Shown here in pieces: positions 41,891-50,699 of a stretch of 64,000 bases of DNA. The notes under the pieces were generated by a model that worked only from the letters and a program-made list of their open reading frames with translations, did no database searches and had not been told where the DNA came from. The stretch covers positions 1 to 64,000 of the forward strand of contig JAJYKL010000007.1 in NCBI GenBank assembly GCA_021788625.1. Reading direction: 5' to 3'. Origin of the DNA: Chloroflexota bacterium. Lineage in GTDB: Bacteria; Chloroflexota; Anaerolineae; J036; Brachytrichaceae. How positions within the stretch are numbered: position 1 is the first letter of the stretch; each line of letters starts with the position of its first letter. A program made the position numbers and the translations under genes.

Positions 41891-43069
41891 TTATTTATTG
41901 GGGGACTGCCCGCTGTATAGCGCGGCTACCAGACCTGCGATGTGGCGGGTATGGCGGGCGAGTGCGAGAGTTCTAATCCTCGTCATCGTAACCCACAGCA
42001 TTTTCACATAAGTCGAGTCGCTCTGTATGGCTGGCGCACTCCGTCTGAGATGCACCACCACTACATGGCTGACCATCTGGAAATGGCTAAAACGGTGCGT
42101 CACTGTATCGACGACATTACCCTGCCGCACCTGTACCCGCAGCCGGGTTCGTTGATAAATGATCTGCCTTGCCCGCTGAGTGATGGACTGTGCGGGATTG
42201 CTCAACGAAGCGGCGGATGGCTCAATCGAACCAGCGGGGAATTCCCACAGGCCACCCAGGAGTCCGCGCGGTGGGCGCTGAGCCAGGAGCAAACGGTCAT
42301 GCTGGTCAAAAAGGACTATGGAAACAATATTTTTCACAGGGATGACCGCTGATGGCGAAGTAACAGGCCATGCTTGAGGATTGCCATTCGCATAGGCAGA
42401 GCAATGTCGAGACAGCGGACAGATGTGGCACTTTGGCTCAAGAGGGATGCAAATCAGAGCACCCAGATCCATGAGTGCCTCGTTGAATGCCCCCGCCTGA
42501 CCTTGCGGAATGAGTGACTTGCTCAAAAACCATAATAGCTCAACCGTCGTTCTTTTCCTAACATCTCCTTGGATTGTAAAGAAGCGAGCTAACACTCTCG
42601 CGACATTGCCATCCACTGCCGGTTCGTCCTGGTTAAAAGCCAGACTGGCTATGGCTCCAGCCGTATAGCGGCCTATGCCAGGCAAGTTGCGTAAAAGTTC
42701 GACATTGGTAGGTATATGCCCACCGTATTCGCGCATGACAACCCGTGCGGCTCGATGCAGGTTACGCGCGCGGGCATAATAACCAAGTCCTTCCCACTTC
42801 TTGAGGACGGCGCTCGCAGGGGCGCTTGCCAGAGATGACAGGGTGGGGAAGCGCCTGAGCCATCGCTCGTAGTAGGGTATGACGGTGTTGACCTGCGTCT
42901 GCTGTAACATGACCTCGGATAACCAGACGCGGTATGGATCGCGCGGCTCGCTGCGCCATGGCAGGTTGCGTCGATGCTGGCTGAACCACCGCAATAGGGC
43001 CGCGCTAAATCGTTTTGCGTTAGAGGGCGAAGGCGTAAGAGGCAACGACTGGCGCATCATCGAGCGCAA
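41891..43069 (-). CDS. mutY: A/G-specific adenine DNA glycosylase
   Basis: 392 residues. The HhH-GPD domain has NLPWRSEPRDPYRVWLSEVM with catalytic Glu, LQQTQVNTVIPYYERWLRRF, the hairpin LPGIGRYTAGAIAS, and catalytic Asp in AVDGNVARVLARF. The 4Fe-4S ligands have the C-x6-C-x2-C-x5-C spacing (CIPLEPKCHICPLSRHC). The C-terminal part (FDQHDRLLLAQRPPRGLLGG, LWEFPAGSIEP) is the NUDIX-like domain that recognises 8-oxoG. It removes A opposite 8-oxoG. Gene is 15 bp after acyP in a minus-strand run. Confidence 0.96.
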   Translation of the reverse strand: MRSMMRQSLPLTPSPSNAKRFSAALLRWFSQHRRNLPWRSEPRDPYRVWLSEVMLQQTQVNTVIPYYERWLRRFPTLSSLASAPASAVLKKWEGLGYYARARNLHRAARVVMREYGGHIPTNVELLRNLPGIGRYTAGAIASLAFNQDEPAVDGNVARVLARFFTIQGDVRKRTTVELLWFLSKSLIPQGQAGAFNEALMDLGALICIPLEPKCHICPLSRHCSAYANGNPQAWPVTSPSAVIPVKNIVSIVLFDQHDRLLLAQRPPRGLLGGLWEFPAGSIEPSAASLSNPAQSITQRARQIIYQRTRLRVQVRQGNVVDTVTHRFSHFQMVSHVVVVHLRRSAPAIQSDSTYVKMLWVTMTRIRTLALARHTRHIAGLVAALYSGQSPNK

Positions 43070-43084
43070 AGAGCACAGGTCAAG

Positions 43085-43357
43085 TCAGTGACGAATTGTG
43101 AACTCAGTGAATTCCCCCGTTGCCTGTCCCCAGTTCAGGTGAACGTTACGGACTTCAGAAGCCGCCGGCCCGCGATTCAGCGCCAGGACCAGCGTGTCCA
43201 GTTTTTCGCGCGGGCCCTCGGCGATTACTTCAACCTTACGATCCCAGCGGTTCTTTACCCAGCCGTGCAGGTCGAGCCGCTGCGCCTGGTATAGCGTAAA
43301 CTGCCTGAAGCCAACACCCTGGACAACTCCCTCGACCACCGCATGCAGCCGTTCCAT
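43085..43357 (-). CDS. acyP: Acylphosphatase
   Basis: 90 residues, normal length. The phosphate-binding loop VVQGVGFRQF with the catalytic Arg, and GWVKNRWDRKVEVIAEGP with the catalytic Asn, are both present. It hydrolyses carboxyl-phosphate bonds such as acetyl phosphate. It lies between the NERD membrane protein gene (6 bp) and mutY (15 bp). Confidence 0.95.
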   Translation of the reverse strand: MERLHAVVEGVVQGVGFRQFTLYQAQRLDLHGWVKNRWDRKVEVIAEGPREKLDTLVLALNRGPAASEVRNVHLNWGQATGEFTEFTIRH

Positions 43358-43363
43358 CGTTGA

Positions 43364-44107
43364 TCACTGCGGATGCTCACCACTGGGTAATTCCGGTGCA
43401 TCCAGGGCGGCGCGCACCTGACGCTGGATGGATTTGGGCAGGTCGTCGAGTTTGCCCTGCCCACGCAGGTAGTCTTTCAGTTCGTCTGACCGTAAAACCG
43501 GTATGGGAGAGGGCTCGATTTCAAGGACTGCCTTGGGATTGCTAAAGATAATGACCGCACGCAGCGTGATGCGCAGGTTGGGTATCTTTTCCTTAAAGAT
43601 GGCCGTCAGTTTGCCCATGGCGAGGTTTGCTTCTTCCGTCGGATTCCCCAGGGGTTCGTCACGTCCCAACCAGTAGCTCAACACACCCTGGCGTGACTTC
43701 CACTTGCCTTCCTTAAAGGCGATCTTTCCCTGCTGCCCCTTTACGATCAATACGGTGACTCCACCTGGCTCGATGAGCACATAGTCCACCGGCAATTTGA
43801 AGATCATGAGCGCATATTTACGATCCAGCCCTTTCAGGTTGTCACGCAAAATCAGCTCCGGCCGTCCGGCAGACAGATAGCGATTGCCATAGTACATGCC
43901 GATACGCGATACGCCGAACCCCACAACCAGAATGATGGTGTAAATAAGGTAGAACAAGCCCAGGTTGTTCAGGTTAAAAATGCCCAGCTGCTGGCCGAAA
44001 AGTGTCAGGAGCAGTCCGCCGACCAAAATGGCAAGCGATCCAAACAGTGTGATGCGACCAATGAGCGCCTGGCGCTTGACTTTCTTTTCGTCAACAACAA
44101 TTCGCAT
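43364..44107 (-). CDS. Membrane protein with NERD-like domain
   Basis: About 247 residues. Two membrane helices near the N-terminus (about 20-75, LFGSLAILVGGLLLTLFG and LFYLIYTIILVVGFGVSRI) precede a NERD-like domain: LPVDYVLIEPGGVTVLIVKG, KIAFKEGKWKSRQGVL, ITLRAVIIFSNPKAVLEIEP. NERD proteins are suspected nucleases or DNA/RNA processing factors, but no function is proven here. The ATG at 44107 (MRIVVDEKK) is preferred because upstream in-frame sequence lacks a ribosome site and overlaps fabF. Confidence 0.78.
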   Translation of the reverse strand: MRIVVDEKKVKRQALIGRITLFGSLAILVGGLLLTLFGQQLGIFNLNNLGLFYLIYTIILVVGFGVSRIGMYYGNRYLSAGRPELILRDNLKGLDRKYALMIFKLPVDYVLIEPGGVTVLIVKGQQGKIAFKEGKWKSRQGVLSYWLGRDEPLGNPTEEANLAMGKLTAIFKEKIPNLRITLRAVIIFSNPKAVLEIEPSPIPVLRSDELKDYLRGQGKLDDLPKSIQRQVRAALDAPELPSGEHPQ

Positions 44108-44154
44108 GGTACCTACTGATGTTATGCTGGAATGCAGGCGATTATCGCCCTGTG

Positions 44155-45540
44155 CTACTCGTCGTATTTGCTGAAGATAATGCAGGCGTTTTGGCCACCC
44201 AGGCCGAAAGAGTTGGACATCGCAATGTTCACTTCCTTCTGGCGTGCCACATTGGGCACATAATCCAGGTCGCATACCGGATCGGGCGTATGGAGGTTGA
44301 TCGTAGGCGGGATGACGCTGTTTTCGATCGTCAGTACGGTGCTGAGTGCCTCGATGGCGCCAGAGGCGCCCATGGCATGGCCGATCATGGATTTCGTGCT
44401 GCTGACGGGGATGGTATAGGCGTGTTGCCCAAATACTAACTTGATGGCCATTGTCTCCAGGGGGTCATTCGTCTGCGTCCCAGACCCGTGGGCGTTAATG
44501 TAATCCACATGGCTGGGATTCACTCCGGCATCCTGGAGCGCCCACTGCATGGCTCTGACAGGGCCTCCGGCAGTGGGGTCTGGAATGGCAATGTGATAGG
44601 CATCAGACGATACCCCCATGCCCAGAATCTCGGCATAGATATGAGCACCGCGTGCCAGAGCGTGTTCCAATTCTTCAACGATCAAAACCACGCAGCCTTC
44701 GCTATAGACGAAGCCGTCGCGACTGGCGTCAAATGGGCGACCGGCTTTTTGGGGCTGGTCGTTATAGTGCGAACTCAGCACGCGCATGAGGGAGAAGGCT
44801 ACGATGGCTCCCTCAATGACTGTGGCTTCAACGCCGCCAGCGAATACCACATCTGACTTGCCGTGGCGGATCAACTCCGCCGCATCGCCAATCGCCTGCG
44901 TGCCTGAGGCACAGGCTGCCACCGGCGTGGAGAGGGGACCTTTGGCACCCATATGCGTGCTGACATGATGACCAGCGGCATTGGGCAGGCCGGATGGCAA
45001 TGCAAAGGGGTTGCTGCGCTTCAAACCTAGATGGCGATATTCCTGCAGCCCGTTGTCGATCATGTCATAGCCACCCAGAGCGGTGCCGATGACTACACCG
45101 GCGCGTTCGGGCTGCACATCCTTGCCCACGGAAAGGTGGGCATCCTGAGCCGCTTCCTGAGCGGCCGCTACCGCGAAGTGCGAGCAGCGTGCCATGCGGC
45201 GAGCATCCTTGGGCTCCAGGTATTTCAATGGGTCGAACCCTTTCACTTCGCCGGCAATCCGGACGGGCAGGCTGGACGCATCGAACAATGTGATGGGTCC
45301 TATGCCGCTACGCCCGTCGACGAGGCCGCGCCACGTGGTGGGCGTGTCCAGCCCCAGGACAGTGATGGCCCCAATTCCGGTGATGACAGCCCGGTGTTCA
45401 CATTCCACCATGTCACCATCGCGCGAGCGGTTACGCCAACCCCGGTAGCTGGTCCGTGCATGCTTCATTTTCTCCGAGGCGTAGGTCGTGAAGCGACGGA
45501 ACCCGCGCTTAATTCCGGAAAATCGTTTTGCTCGTGCCAT
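44155..45540 (-). CDS. fabF: 3-oxoacyl-ACP synthase II with extra basic N-terminus
   Basis: 461 residues. The catalytic triad is Cys in VAACASGTQA, His in INAHGSGTQTND and His in MIGHAMGASGA, with the C-terminal gate MSNSFGLGGQNA. It condenses malonyl-ACP with acyl-ACP in fatty acid elongation. The family normally begins at RAVITGIGAITVLG, so the first 43 residues (Lys/Arg-rich, from MARAKRFSGIKRGFRR) are extra. A GGAAG lies nine bases before the ATG at 45540, and the GC-rich third positions continue through most of the extension. An alternative ATG at 45411 gives the standard length. It lies downstream of plsX in the same direction. Confidence 0.9.
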   Translation of the reverse strand: MARAKRFSGIKRGFRRFTTYASEKMKHARTSYRGWRNRSRDGDMVECEHRAVITGIGAITVLGLDTPTTWRGLVDGRSGIGPITLFDASSLPVRIAGEVKGFDPLKYLEPKDARRMARCSHFAVAAAQEAAQDAHLSVGKDVQPERAGVVIGTALGGYDMIDNGLQEYRHLGLKRSNPFALPSGLPNAAGHHVSTHMGAKGPLSTPVAACASGTQAIGDAAELIRHGKSDVVFAGGVEATVIEGAIVAFSLMRVLSSHYNDQPQKAGRPFDASRDGFVYSEGCVVLIVEELEHALARGAHIYAEILGMGVSSDAYHIAIPDPTAGGPVRAMQWALQDAGVNPSHVDYINAHGSGTQTNDPLETMAIKLVFGQHAYTIPVSSTKSMIGHAMGASGAIEALSTVLTIENSVIPPTINLHTPDPVCDLDYVPNVARQKEVNIAMSNSFGLGGQNACIIFSKYDE

Positions 45541-45599
45541 ATAAGGAAACTTCCAATACCGCCAGACTGCAATTCAAATGAAAGGATCAAGCAATCCTA

Positions 45600-46625
45600 T
45601 CATGCACTTTCGATTGCGCTCACCTTTTTAATCTGCGGTAGTCGAGCCAACCCCTGTTCGATGGCGTCTACTACACGCTTATCCACGGTATTGGCGGCGA
45701 CACGTAAAGCCGAACGAACGGCGCGCGCGTTGCTGCGACCATGGCCAATAATGACAACACCGTCGACACCCAAAAGTGGCGCACCGCCAATTTCCTCGTA
45801 ATCGGTGCGTTTCCCCATGCGACGGATGGCATCCTGGATGAGCAGTCCGCCGACCTTGCCTGGCGCGGTACGCATCACCTCTTCGCGCAGCATCTGCTTG
45901 ACCATGCTGGACATGCCCTCGGAGAGCTTTATGATCACGTTGCCAGTGAACCCGTCCGTCACATAAACGTCGGCAAAGCCGGTGGGGATATGCCGGCCTT
46001 CTGCGTTGCCGATGAAGTTTATGGGAGCCTGCTTGAGGAGCTGGTGCACCTCCTGAACCAGAACGCTGCCTTTTGTTTCCTCCTCGCCATTAGAGACGAG
46101 CGCCACGCGAGGCTTGGCGATGCCCAATACCTTTTCGCTATACAGGCTTCCCATCAAAGCGAACTGCAGCAGGTATTCCGGTTTGCAATCGGAATTGGCG
46201 CCGATATCCAGGATCAGGCACCAGCCTGTGGTGGTGGGGTAGAGGGTTGAGAGGGCAGGCCGGTGAATGCCGGGGATGCGACCCAGGTGAAAAAGCGCGG
46301 TAGCCAGTGCTCCACCGGTATTACCCATGGTGACAAAGGCATCGGCATCGCCACGCTTGAGGATTTCCATCCCGACCACCATGGAGCTGTTCTTCTTGGT
46401 CTTCACAGCCGTAGCCGGGTGGTCGCTCATTTCGATGACTTCAGGAGCATGGACAATGGGCAACGTCAGATTCGCCGTGTTGTACTGCACGAGCAGAGGG
46501 CGAATCACTTCCTGACGGCCTACCATGACGATTTCATAACCAAACTCCCGGGCGGTCCGCACGGCTGCCTCAACATTTACCGCTGGGGCGAAGTCGCCCC
46601 CCATTGCGTCAAGGACAATTTTCAT
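45600..46625 (-). CDS. plsX: Phosphate acyltransferase PlsX
   Basis: 341 residues. The family start KIVLDAMGGDFAPAVNVEAA is followed by SMVVGMEILKRGDADAFVTM, GNTGGALATALFHLGRIPGI, GANSDCKPEYLLQFALMGSL, and the end GAPLLGVDGVVIIGHGRSNA. It makes acyl phosphate from acyl-ACP to begin phospholipid synthesis. It is followed by fabF 59 bp later and preceded by a Lon-N domain gene 98 bp upstream. Confidence 0.96.
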   Translation of the reverse strand: MKIVLDAMGGDFAPAVNVEAAVRTAREFGYEIVMVGRQEVIRPLLVQYNTANLTLPIVHAPEVIEMSDHPATAVKTKKNSSMVVGMEILKRGDADAFVTMGNTGGALATALFHLGRIPGIHRPALSTLYPTTTGWCLILDIGANSDCKPEYLLQFALMGSLYSEKVLGIAKPRVALVSNGEEETKGSVLVQEVHQLLKQAPINFIGNAEGRHIPTGFADVYVTDGFTGNVIIKLSEGMSSMVKQMLREEVMRTAPGKVGGLLIQDAIRRMGKRTDYEEIGGAPLLGVDGVVIIGHGRSNARAVRSALRVAANTVDKRVVDAIEQGLARLPQIKKVSAIESA

Positions 46626-46723
46626 CTGTGCTACTCGTTGGTGTTAATGCCGTACGCCAGCAATGTATTGCGTGCGCCTCAGCTCTGCAGGCACACACAC
46701 TGCCTAGACCAGCGTCAAGCCAA

Positions 46724-47401
46724 TCAGTTCTTTGAAAAGACCTGCGATTCGTCGTCACCCGATGGGCGGATTGATGAAGCGACTATTGTCAGTGCCAGAA
46801 CTTCCGACTTGAGCAATTCGGCCTCCTTCGCCAAGAGCTCACGCACACTCTCGATGGCGAGCAACTCCTGTTTTTGTTCCAGCGGCACTTGCAAGGCAAT
46901 GGCTGTGAGTACGGCGATGGCTGTGGGAGTGGCGGATTGGGCATCCAGCTCGCTTACAGAAGGCCGGCGCGTTTCGACACCACTGACATCGGCCAGCAAC
47001 GATAAATACTTTTGCAGGAGCCGTCGTATGTATTCCGGTCTCAGATAAGCCTGACTGGTATCCTCCTTATAAGGGTAAAAAACCGCATCGCCGATCAGAT
47101 ACTCGTCTTCTCCTTCGTGAACATTCTGAAGCACAAAACGCTCCATGCCAATGGTTACAATATTCATACGGCCATCGGGGAGCCGCTCGACCTGGGTGAT
47201 TCGTGCTGCCGTACCGATGATGTGTGGGACGCCTTCATCCTCATCCTGCGCCAGGACGACACCGAAGGGCTGACCCTGATCGATACAACGCTGAATCATG
47301 ATCCGGTAACGTGGTTCAAAGATGTGCAGGGGTAATGTCTGCCCTGGGAACAGGACGACGTTCAGCGGGAAAATAGGCAGCTCCATTACATCGGCTCTCA
47401 T
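46724..47401 (-). CDS. Lon N-terminal-domain protein (LON substrate-binding domain only)
   Basis: 225 residues. The whole protein is the PUA-like Lon N domain: ELPIFPLNVVLFPGQTLPLH, IFEPRYRIMIQRCIDQGQPF, GTAARITQVERLPDGRMNIV, then an all-helical part ALQVPLEQKQELLAIESVRE. There is no ATPase or protease domain, so it is not Lon itself but one of the short LON-domain proteins of unknown role. AAGGAG lies five bases before the ATG at 47401. It appears to be first in the run leading to plsX and fabF. Confidence 0.9.
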   Translation of the reverse strand: MRADVMELPIFPLNVVLFPGQTLPLHIFEPRYRIMIQRCIDQGQPFGVVLAQDEDEGVPHIIGTAARITQVERLPDGRMNIVTIGMERFVLQNVHEGEDEYLIGDAVFYPYKEDTSQAYLRPEYIRRLLQKYLSLLADVSGVETRRPSVSELDAQSATPTAIAVLTAIALQVPLEQKQELLAIESVRELLAKEAELLKSEVLALTIVASSIRPSGDDESQVFSKN

Positions 47402-47464
47402 AAAATCTCCTTATTCGCGACAATTCTATCATCGAGGCCAGCGTGCAAACTACTGTTGAATTGC

Positions 47465-47515
47465 TACAATAACGCCAGAACATGGCATGAATGTTCGCGC
47501 GGGCACGTATATGTG
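47465..47515 (+). promoter_or_regulatory. Putative araB promoter with inverted repeats
   Basis: TACAAT (47465-47470) is a likely -10 box; no good -35 box is seen. Just downstream GAACAT-N7-ATGTTC (47478-47496) is a perfect 6-bp inverted repeat over the expected transcription start, and CACGTATATGTG (47504-47515) is a near-palindrome. Either could bind a sugar-responsive repressor. Confidence 0.45.
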
Positions 47516-47550
47516 ACCGTTAGGCTGCAACGGAATATGAGGAGGATTGC

Positions 47551-49224
47551 ATGGCTTCACCTCGCTATACCTTGGGAATAGATTTCGGAACGCTTTCAGG
47601 GCGTGCGGTGCTGGTAAGAATTTCTGACGGTGCGGAGATTGCCACGGCTGTCAGCGAGTACACCCACGGCGTCATCGACGAGCGCTTACCTGAAGCGAAC
47701 ATCGCACTGGACCCCGACTGGGCACTGCAAGACCCAGAAGACTATTTACGCGTGTTGTCCGAAGCCGTGCCAGGTGTGCTCAAACAGGCAGGTGTGACAG
47801 CGGAGGATGTGGTCGGTGTGGGGATCGATTTCACCGCCTGCACCATGATGCCCACCTTGAAAGATGGCACGCCGCTGTGCAACCTGCCCAGATTTCGGAC
47901 CAATCCGCATGCCTGGGTGAAACTATGGAAACACCATGCGGCGCAGCCCGAGGCGGACGCGATTAACGCCACAGCGCGCGACATGAATGAGTCGTGGCTG
48001 CCGCGCTACGGCGGTAAGATATCGTCGGAGTGGTTTTTCCCTAAAGCATTGCAGATTCTGCATGATGCGCCTGATGTATATGAGGCTGCGGACCGCCTGC
48101 TGGAGGCAGCGGACTGGCTGGTGTGGCAGCTCACAGGCGTCGAGACCCGCAACACCTGTACCGCCGGATACAAAGCCATCTGGTCCAAGCGTGAAGGATT
48201 TCCCAAGCATGAGTTTTTCCGAGCTCTGGATCCACGATTTGAGCGTGTGGTGGATGAGAAAATGAGCCGAAACCTTATGCCAATCGGCGCGCGGGCTGGC
48301 GTGCTCACGCCCAAGGCGGCACACATGACGGGCCTGCGACCCGGTACGCCGGTTGCCGTCGCGAACGTGGACGCGCATGTAGCCGTGCCAGCCTGCGGGG
48401 TCACCAAACCGGGCAGTCTGGTCTCGATCATGGGTACCAGCACGTGCGACATGTTGCTGGCCGGGCAGGAATCCATGATCGAGGGGATGTGCGGCTTTAC
48501 CGAAGACGGCATTGTGCAGGGTTATCTGGGCTATGAAGCCGGTCAGTCATGTGTGGGCGATGGATTTGCCTGGTTCGTGGACAATTGTGTGCCATCCCAA
48601 TACTTCGAAGAAGCAAAATCCTCAGGACGCAGCATCCATCAGGTTCTTGAAGCCTACGCCGCTCAGTTGAAGCCTGGCGAGACGGGCCTGCTGGCATTGG
48701 ACTGGTGGAACGGCAACCGGTCGATCCTGGTCGACGCCGATTTGAGTGCTGTCATGGTTGGCATGACCCTGGCGACCACGGCACCGGAGATGTACCGGGC
48801 ATGGTTGGAGGCAACTGCCTTTGGACGTCGTTTGATTATTGAATCGTTCATCAAAGATGGGTTTAAAGTGAATGAGACCATCGCATGCGGCGGTCTGCCG
48901 GATCGCAATAAGCTGCTGATGCAAATCTACGCTGATGTAACCGGGCTGCCCATTCGGATTGCGGCATCAAATTATGCCTCTGCCCTGGGCAGCGCCATGT
49001 TTGGGGCTGTTGCTGCGGGTGCGGCAGCAGGCGGGTACGACACCATCCAGGATGCTGCTGACCATATGGCGCACATAAAGGACGAGCAGTATATTCCAAA
49101 TCCGGCGAACAAAGACGTATATGATAGGTTATACGCGGAATATGTTCGGCTGCACGACTACTTCGGGCGTGATATGCACAGCACGGTGAAGAATCTGCGC
49201 CAATTGAAGCGTGACGTCAGTTGA
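47551..49224 (+). CDS. araB: L-ribulokinase
   Basis: 557 residues, the normal size for ribulokinase in the FGGY family. The first FGGY motif is LGIDFGTLSGRAVLVRIS, typical of AraB; the phosphate-binding segment VSIMGTSTCDMLLAG and CGGLPDRNKLLMQIYADVTG in the second half complete the ATPase core. It phosphorylates L-ribulose to L-ribulose 5-phosphate. AGGAGG lies six bases before the ATG at 47551. It heads an operon with an isomerase-like gene, lepB and araD; no arabinose isomerase is in the window. Confidence 0.93.
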   Translation: MASPRYTLGIDFGTLSGRAVLVRISDGAEIATAVSEYTHGVIDERLPEANIALDPDWALQDPEDYLRVLSEAVPGVLKQAGVTAEDVVGVGIDFTACTMMPTLKDGTPLCNLPRFRTNPHAWVKLWKHHAAQPEADAINATARDMNESWLPRYGGKISSEWFFPKALQILHDAPDVYEAADRLLEAADWLVWQLTGVETRNTCTAGYKAIWSKREGFPKHEFFRALDPRFERVVDEKMSRNLMPIGARAGVLTPKAAHMTGLRPGTPVAVANVDAHVAVPACGVTKPGSLVSIMGTSTCDMLLAGQESMIEGMCGFTEDGIVQGYLGYEAGQSCVGDGFAWFVDNCVPSQYFEEAKSSGRSIHQVLEAYAAQLKPGETGLLALDWWNGNRSILVDADLSAVMVGMTLATTAPEMYRAWLEATAFGRRLIIESFIKDGFKVNETIACGGLPDRNKLLMQIYADVTGLPIRIAASNYASALGSAMFGAVAAGAAAGGYDTIQDAADHMAHIKDEQYIPNPANKDVYDRLYAEYVRLHDYFGRDMHSTVKNLRQLKRDVS

Positions 49225-49261
49225 TCCGGTCGAGTGTTCCAGGCTTGAAGGAGAACGCACC

Positions 49262-50026
49262 ATGCGCAAAATCGCATTACAACTATTTACAGTACGAGAG
49301 GCAGCACAGAAGGATTTCATCGGCACGCTGAAGCACGTCGCTGCAATGGGATATCAGGGTATCGAAGCTGGGGGAAGCCTGGGCGGTCTGCCTGTCAAGG
49401 AGCTTCATAACATCCTTGATGACCTTGGTATGGCTTTCGTTGGTGGGCACATTGGGGTGAGCACTATTCATAGCGGTTTGGAAGCCATGCTGAACGATTA
49501 TGCGGCTCTGGGAGCGCATTACATCGGTACGGCGTATTTACCTGACGAATATCGCAAGGACACGGCAGCCTGGCAACGCGCTGGCCGGCTTTTGGAAAAA
49601 GCGGCCACGATGTGCATCAAACACGACCTGGTCTTCTTCCATCATAACCACAATATGGAGTTCGTTAAGATGGAGGATGGCAGGTATGGCTTTGACGTGC
49701 TGCTGGACTCGACCGATTCGTTCCTCGTCAAGGCAGAACTGGACGTGTACTGGGCTCAGTATGCAGGGGTGGACCCAGTAACCTATCTGAAGCATCTGGG
49801 CAGCCGGGCTCCGCTAGTTCATATCAAGGATATGACATCCGACGAATCTCGCACCTTTGAGATTATCGGTAATGGCACACTGAACTTCCCTGCCATCTTC
49901 GAAGCTGGCGATGCAGCCGGTGTGGATTGGTACATTGTGGAGCAAGACCAGTGCCCGAAAGGCGAATTGGAGAGCGCACGCGAGAGTTATAGCAACATCG
50001 TCGCACGAGGCTGGTTGAGTAAGTGA
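49262..50026 (+). CDS. Sugar phosphate isomerase/epimerase (TIM barrel)
   Basis: About 254 residues, AP-endonuclease-2-like TIM barrel. The order is IALQLFTVREAAQKDFIGTL, HNHNMEFVKMEDG with probable metal ligands, FLVKAELDVYWAQYAGVDPV with Glu/Asp ligands, LVHIKDMTSDESRTFEIIGN and a C-terminal WYIVEQDQCPKG with the last Glu. These enzymes interconvert keto- and aldo-sugars or epimers; the substrate is not clear, though the position in the operon points to a pentose or its precursor. GAAGGAG lies nine bases before the ATG, and a hairpin follows at 50050. Confidence 0.87.
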   Translation: MRKIALQLFTVREAAQKDFIGTLKHVAAMGYQGIEAGGSLGGLPVKELHNILDDLGMAFVGGHIGVSTIHSGLEAMLNDYAALGAHYIGTAYLPDEYRKDTAAWQRAGRLLEKAATMCIKHDLVFFHHNHNMEFVKMEDGRYGFDVLLDSTDSFLVKAELDVYWAQYAGVDPVTYLKHLGSRAPLVHIKDMTSDESRTFEIIGNGTLNFPAIFEAGDAAGVDWYIVEQDQCPKGELESARESYSNIVARGWLSK

Positions 50027-50049
50027 AGTCCTGAATTGGTCACAACATG

Positions 50050-50070
50050 GCCTGACTTTACTGGTCAGGC
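50050..50070 (+). terminator. Hairpin between the isomerase and lepB genes
   Basis: GCCTGAC (50050-50056) pairs perfectly with GTCAGGC (50064-50070) around a seven-base loop, followed by TTTG. It may partly terminate the araB transcript or act as a processing hairpin. Confidence 0.55.
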
Positions 50071-50100
50071 TTTGATCCACTTGTGAGACAATTCGCAGCT

Positions 50101-50694
50101 ATGCAAGTGGATACTGATGTAACGTCAGGCACCTCGGCGGAACCTGATCAAACCTCTCCGCAACAGCGAGGCAAGGCCGTTTTGCGGGATATCGTAGAGA
50201 CGATAGCCCTTTTTATTGTCGTCTTTACGCTGTCCCAGGTGCTGCTGGGTAATTTCATGATCGAGCAGCGCAGCGCCTACCCCCACTTCATCCCTGGTGA
50301 CCGCATTCTGGTGGACAAAGTGCTCTATCACCTGACCGGATTGCAGCGCGGCGACATGATTGTTGGGCGCTGGCAGGACGACCCGACTGACGTGTTTAAG
50401 CGGGTCATCGGCCTGCCTGGCGAAACGGTGCAGATTGAAAACAACCGTGTAGTGATTGACGGAAAAGTATTGCCCGAGCCCTATCTGGAGCCGGGGGTTT
50501 ATACCCAACCAGACGGGGTGGGTAAGTGGGTACTCGGTCCAAATGAGTACTTCGTAATGGGAGATAACCGCCTGGATAGCGGTGATTCCCGGCAACATGG
50601 ACCGATGATGGCATCCGACATCGTTGGCCGTGCCTGGCTGCGGTACTGGCCCATCAGTAAGTTCATGTTAATCACCAACCCGGATGGAGGGTGA
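50101..50694 (+). CDS. lepB: Signal peptidase I, atypical active-site box
   Basis: About 197 residues: one N-terminal membrane helix (IVETIALFIVVFTLSQVLLG) and the S26 peptidase fold. The catalytic Lys lies in FKRVIGLPGETVQIENNRVV and the fold motif GDNRLDSGDSR is normal. The Ser box, usually GSSMEPTL, reads QRSAYPHF, so the Ser is kept but the neighbouring Met is Ala. It cuts signal peptides after membrane crossing. ATG 50101 is chosen; an in-frame GTG at 50083 adds six residues and neither has a strong ribosome site. It lies between two pentose genes, which is odd. Confidence 0.88.
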   Translation: MQVDTDVTSGTSAEPDQTSPQQRGKAVLRDIVETIALFIVVFTLSQVLLGNFMIEQRSAYPHFIPGDRILVDKVLYHLTGLQRGDMIVGRWQDDPTDVFKRVIGLPGETVQIENNRVVIDGKVLPEPYLEPGVYTQPDGVGKWVLGPNEYFVMGDNRLDSGDSRQHGPMMASDIVGRAWLRYWPISKFMLITNPDGG

Positions 50695-50699
50695 TCGGG

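Noticed and set aside
46724-47401. Lon protease
   Set aside because: Only the N-terminal domain is present; no ATPase or protease domain follows.
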